Below are positions 60,183 through 64,000 of a DNA stretch of 64,000 nt, in pieces; position 1 is the stretch's first letter; every line of letters begins with the position of its first letter. The DNA is from Sipunculus nudus. Lineage: Eukaryota > Annelida > Sipuncula > Golfingiida > Sipunculidae. The notes beneath the pieces are model-generated. The model was not told where the DNA came from. It made no database searches and saw only the letters and a list, made by a program, of their open reading frames with translations. The translations under genes were made by a program, and so were the position numbers. The stretch lies in the NCBI GenBank assembly GCA_026874595.1, contig CM049307.1, forward strand, positions 74,006,643 through 74,070,642, written 5' to 3'.

Positions 60183-60379
60183 ACATATTCAACATGTGAT
60201 AATGAGTGGTTAACTGTCAAGCACTGAACAGGGTTGCAATGAAATGAAGCAATGAAACTTGTCAAGGGAGATACAGAAGACAATCAGAAGACACTTTTTA
60301 TGTCACCCATCCGTCAAACAGAATTAGAGAAATAAGCACGTCCCAGACTTGTCTTGTCCGCGGCCGCAACCGTTTTTTT

Positions 60380-60605
60380 TTTATTTCAGACTTCTGGTTA
60401 ATGAAACCATTTAATTAGTCGATTCACGTCACGATCTGCTCGGCCGACGGATGACCGCATCAATATCTTCAGACCATTCTACTGACAGCCGTTCTCTAAC
60501 TTTGAATCCAATTGTTTTCTCCAAGCGGGAGTTGAATCAGTTATGAATGTTCTAACTGCGGGGTTAATTAGTGCATATTCATCTCCACCGGTGTTGGGAG
60601 CGCAG
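60380..60605. promoter_or_regulatory. Candidate cis-regulatory block (speculative)
   Basis: Complex non-coding sequence with TTTAATTAGTCGATT, CTTTGAATCC (TCF-like) beside CAATTGTTTTC (SOX-like), GTTAATTAGTGC and GATTCACGTCACG. Function is inferred from site clustering only. Confidence 0.2.
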
Positions 60606-60811
60606 CCAAGCAACCGACCACTGGCCAAACACCAACAAAGTCAGACATGGTAATTCAATACAGTTTCCCACTGTATTTAACTATCCCTGTGTTCAATTTG
60701 TCGGACATTGAATGTGACCGGACTTGCGGTTATATTATATTGCTAAAAAAGCATTGACAGTGCTGGCTAATGGATGGCACAGGTTGTATTAGATTAACCT
60801 CTGCATCCCCC

Positions 60812-60932
<121 letters not shown>

Positions 60933-61140
60933 CAAAACCACACACACGATCACGTCTCCCGTTCATGTCTCAGACACGAACGCGCCAAAATAGACATACA
61001 CACTCTTTGCCCCCCCCCCCTCTCTCTCACACACCCTCATACACACCATCTGTCAGTCTTTCTCCCGCTCTCCCTCTCTCTCACGAACCAAACAAGCACA
61101 TTCTTCCCTCTCTCACACATGCATGCACAGCCATACACAT

Positions 61141-63682
61141 ACCTCTTTGTGCAAGAATAAAATAAACTATGCTATTTTTACACAACATATGTTAGAGGGA
61201 GCACAATACATAACACATTTGTATGAAATAAGATAAGTTTATATTTATATAGTTTATGATCATATAAATTTATCGATATAACAAAATAGTGTGATAAAGA
61301 ATAGTGTGATGATAAAATAATTAATAGCAGAATGAAAAAAGGACATAGCATCATGCAGTTATAAGGCAGATAACGCAGTTGTTTTGATGAGAAAAAATAC
61401 CTTTGTTGAGATAAAAGATTAGATAATCATCTTGGCTGCCGTAACCATAAAAAAATTGAAGATTTCATTAAAAGCCGCAGTGGATGAGATAATCGCTTTG
61501 GCTATGCGAAGTTTATTACAAGGAAATGTTTCAAAATTGCTTGCAAATGTTTCAAACAGTAGAATGCTTTTGCCAAGAGTGAACATAAAGCGAGCAGAGC
61601 GCCACACCGCTTAAACTTGTGATAGAGTAAAGGCGGTGCAGCGCAGACCGCGGATAGATTGATGAAACTAGGCCGTAAAATGAATCGCTTCACGTGCTCT
61701 ATTTATCAGATAATAGTGAAATGTTGGATAATTTAACACAAAGGTTTGATGAAACTCGCATTATCATGTGACAGTGTACAACAGCTAAATCCGGCCCGGA
61801 GCAAGCTGGCTATATCTGGGACTCAATAATCATTTGTCTTTCTGCCTGGCTCACATTAACTTGCGCTGCTTCCATTGGAAAGCATTCTAATCTAAGTGGC
61901 CAGCCTAAGGACTACGCTTCATCACGGCAGCTCGGAATCCGGCCGACTGTCAGGGGAAGTGTAATATCGCCAAGGATCCCGGAAAGTTAAACGTTTAATG
62001 TAGTCAAAAGCACTCTGAAGTACTGCAACTTGGATCTCTGTGCCAGGAAAAGCCGTCCATCTCGCCTTCGTTATAAGACGGCTACTGACTGCCTGCCTCA
62101 CGGGCCCCGCTGATGGTTGCGACTGTGACGTCACTGTCCCCCCTCCCTCCCCGGTGGAAACAGACGCTGACACCGTAGAGACATCCTGAAGTGTACCAGT
62201 TGCTCTCTCTTAACCACGCTGTTTAGACACCTGCCATCGCACGCCGTTATATAAGAAGAAGACAATGGTTTTCCCTTTCAACGGTAGCAGATAAACTTCT
62301 CATTTAATATGGCAGCGTGTTTACCCGCTAAGTTTAATATAACTAGTTGTTTATCAAGTGTCACGAGTGAGATATGCCGATGATATTTACTCCGCTAACG
62401 CCAGTAACGCTGGTGGCACCTGAGATTTCTGCGCGGATACTTTATGGTAAATGTGCTGAGGTACCGTAAGGTAGGTAAACAACCTGTGTTGTGTTGTTTT
62501 GCTTGCATGCTTCACCCAAAAACATATATATCATATAACATGAAGAAAGCAAACCTTATGTACTTATAACTTTGCGTAATTAATGCATTAAATAGATAAA
62601 TAGATTGTTTTGTAGAAGTTTCATGGTAAGTGACGGTCATTCTTAATTAATGATTAAAAATATGTTAATACACTAAACAACCTGCTTATATGTTTCATTC
62701 TTCATTGATTTAACGTAAAATATAATTAATTTTATTAATTAATCTGCTACAAGGTGTACTTTGTATCACTCTGCGTTAAGTGCAGCATGCTCGGTCATTT
62801 CCGTATATATTTACGCTACATGAACCACAGAGGTTTGGCGTGTAGCTAGCTCGTCGTGCTGTGGTTGTTCATTAATGAGTACGTGTAAGAGCTTACAGAA
62901 CAGTCGTTTCAGGCTGGTTACTGCTAACGTACTGAAGCAGTCCTCCATGCAGGCGCTATGATTAAAACCCGCAGCCATATATCACTCCCTCACCACGGCC
63001 TATTTATTCACTAATACATCAAGGCGCCTTATTAATATCACTGCGGTAATGAGTGGCTCAGGAGCGGGTGAGTCCTTGGATTTTCTAGGGTTTCCGTAGT
63101 CCTCTCTTGTTTTCTTAGAGAGCTACCATATGCCCGTTGATGTGGCCTGGTTAAAGCGCTCCTGCGGAAAAGTTAGTAATTTGATAGAGCTTAGATCAGA
63201 CAGTCGGCTTGTCCGTTACCCTCTGGATACCATGTGACCCTTTCATTAAGTTTACGCTAAGGATTATGGGAATTTACGTGATTTTGCATAGACCAATGAA
63301 AAATCATATAAAGCCCGCCCCGCCCGAGGCACACGGTATATGCGACGTGAACGTTGTTGGTAGGTAAACGGTTTGGGTGTAACGGTACCAAAGTCCAGGT
63401 GGACGTTCATTAAAGCGTTCTCACTGTTATGAGAAGGCCGGTTAAAGTTTATTTGGAGAGATCGCCAAAGCCTCAACACGGAGATGCAAACAAGCAGGAA
63501 CTTATACGTCCTAATTGGTTTGAGAGACCCAGCGGGTGAGCTCGCTATACCATATGTCGGGTATATTTGCCCTATTGGTCAAAGATTAGGGTTGCACCTA
63601 GTCTAAGCTTGTAGCATCGTGGCACTAGCTCACGTTCTAGCCTACCCATCGATTTGAACTAACATAAGCAACTAATGGTTAC
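61141..63682. other. Unannotated, partly complex sequence
   Basis: Short overlapping frames at 61419-61693 and 61922-62173 have no domain. The 61780-62230 stretch is GC-richer and may be regulatory or untranslated. No repeat or RNA gene is identified. Confidence 0.4.
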
Positions 63683-63907
63683 ATGGTCGATAGCAGCGTA
63701 TCAGGCTGGGTGGTGGTCGGTACTGCTGTTGGTTGTGTGACTCTGGCTGTGGCGGCAGCATTCGCATCTAATCTGACAAAGGCATACCAGGTGCTAACAA
63801 CTCTCCAGCGTTCCTTGACTACAGCTCTGAAAAGAAATATCCGGCAAATGCCAACTAGGTTGATATTAACCTCAGGACCTGAGGACCAACTACTTCTTGG
63901 CGTTTAG
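63683..63907 (+). CDS. Possible small membrane peptide ORF (weak)
   Basis: An ATG-initiated 74-codon frame contains a clear hydrophobic segment, VVVGTAVGCVTLAVAAAFAS (about residues 10-29), suitable as one membrane span, followed by a basic, Thr/Leu-rich tail. The codon region is GC-richer than its surroundings. No homology is recognised and nothing shows transcription. A TTTAGAC/GTCTAAA inverted word sits at the stop codon. Confidence 0.18.
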   Translation: MVDSSVSGWVVVGTAVGCVTLAVAAAFASNLTKAYQVLTTLQRSLTTALKRNIRQMPTRLILTSGPEDQLLLGV

Positions 63908-64000
63908 ACAGAACGTCTAAATCTTGATTTCACTGGCCATGTGTTCGTTGCGGGTTTCCAACTGTGATATATACCAATCCCTCGACATTTTTCGATACTT

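Overview
The window looks like AT-rich nuclear DNA from a metazoan. There are no operons, no ribosome-binding-site-led ORFs and no convincing multi-exon gene. It does have long TA, GA, CT and CA microsatellites, tRNA-derived SINE-like sequences, hAT-like and Helitron-like DNA transposons, TATA-type promoters and splice-donor-like sites. The repeat mix would suit a marine invertebrate such as a mollusc or other lophotrochozoan, but that is inference; nothing here fixes the taxon. Nearly all open reading frames are 60-130 codons and look like chance or low-complexity frames, so this is best read as a gene desert or a very long intron.

Layout. 1-18.3 kb: mostly unique sequence with microsatellites, a diverged repeat pair (1847-2237 and 11489-11988), one copy of a roughly 350-bp dispersed family (10265-10612), a small MITE-like inverted-repeat element (14747-14880) and a SINE-like segment (17440-17690). 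18.38-27.58 kb: the most structured part. Two head-to-tail non-autonomous Helitron-like units (18380-20523 and 20524-27584) each begin with TC, end with a hairpin plus CTAG, and abut exactly. Both carry the same hAT-like insertion. Only the second also carries a LINE-tail-like insertion and a 4.56-kb transposon with about 1.2-kb terminal inverted repeats, which itself contains a MITE and a SINE. 27.7-30.4 kb: a GTCG-rich repeat, then a 1.4-kb hAT-like insertion with a perfect 8-bp duplication sitting inside another repeat. 31-42 kb: mostly unique DNA with two TATA plus heat-shock-element promoter-like segments (33.07-33.79 and 41.16-41.69 kb, possibly solo LTRs), a tRNA-Arg-like relic and possible isolated exons. 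42-54 kb: a degenerate 120-bp C/A-rich tandem repeat, homeodomain-site-rich blocks, a tRNA-derived SINE, a second MITE copy and a perfect 31-bp-arm hairpin. 54-64 kb: microsatellites, a hAT-like element with GAGTAC-rich ends that holds a SINE, and mostly unique sequence.

No gene network can be read. The history that can be read is one of layered transposition: hAT into Helitron, tandem duplication of the Helitron, then LINE-like and long-TIR insertions into one copy. A few weak coding candidates (signal-peptide or cysteine-rich exon-like stretches next to splice consensus sites) are listed with low confidence and need transcript data.
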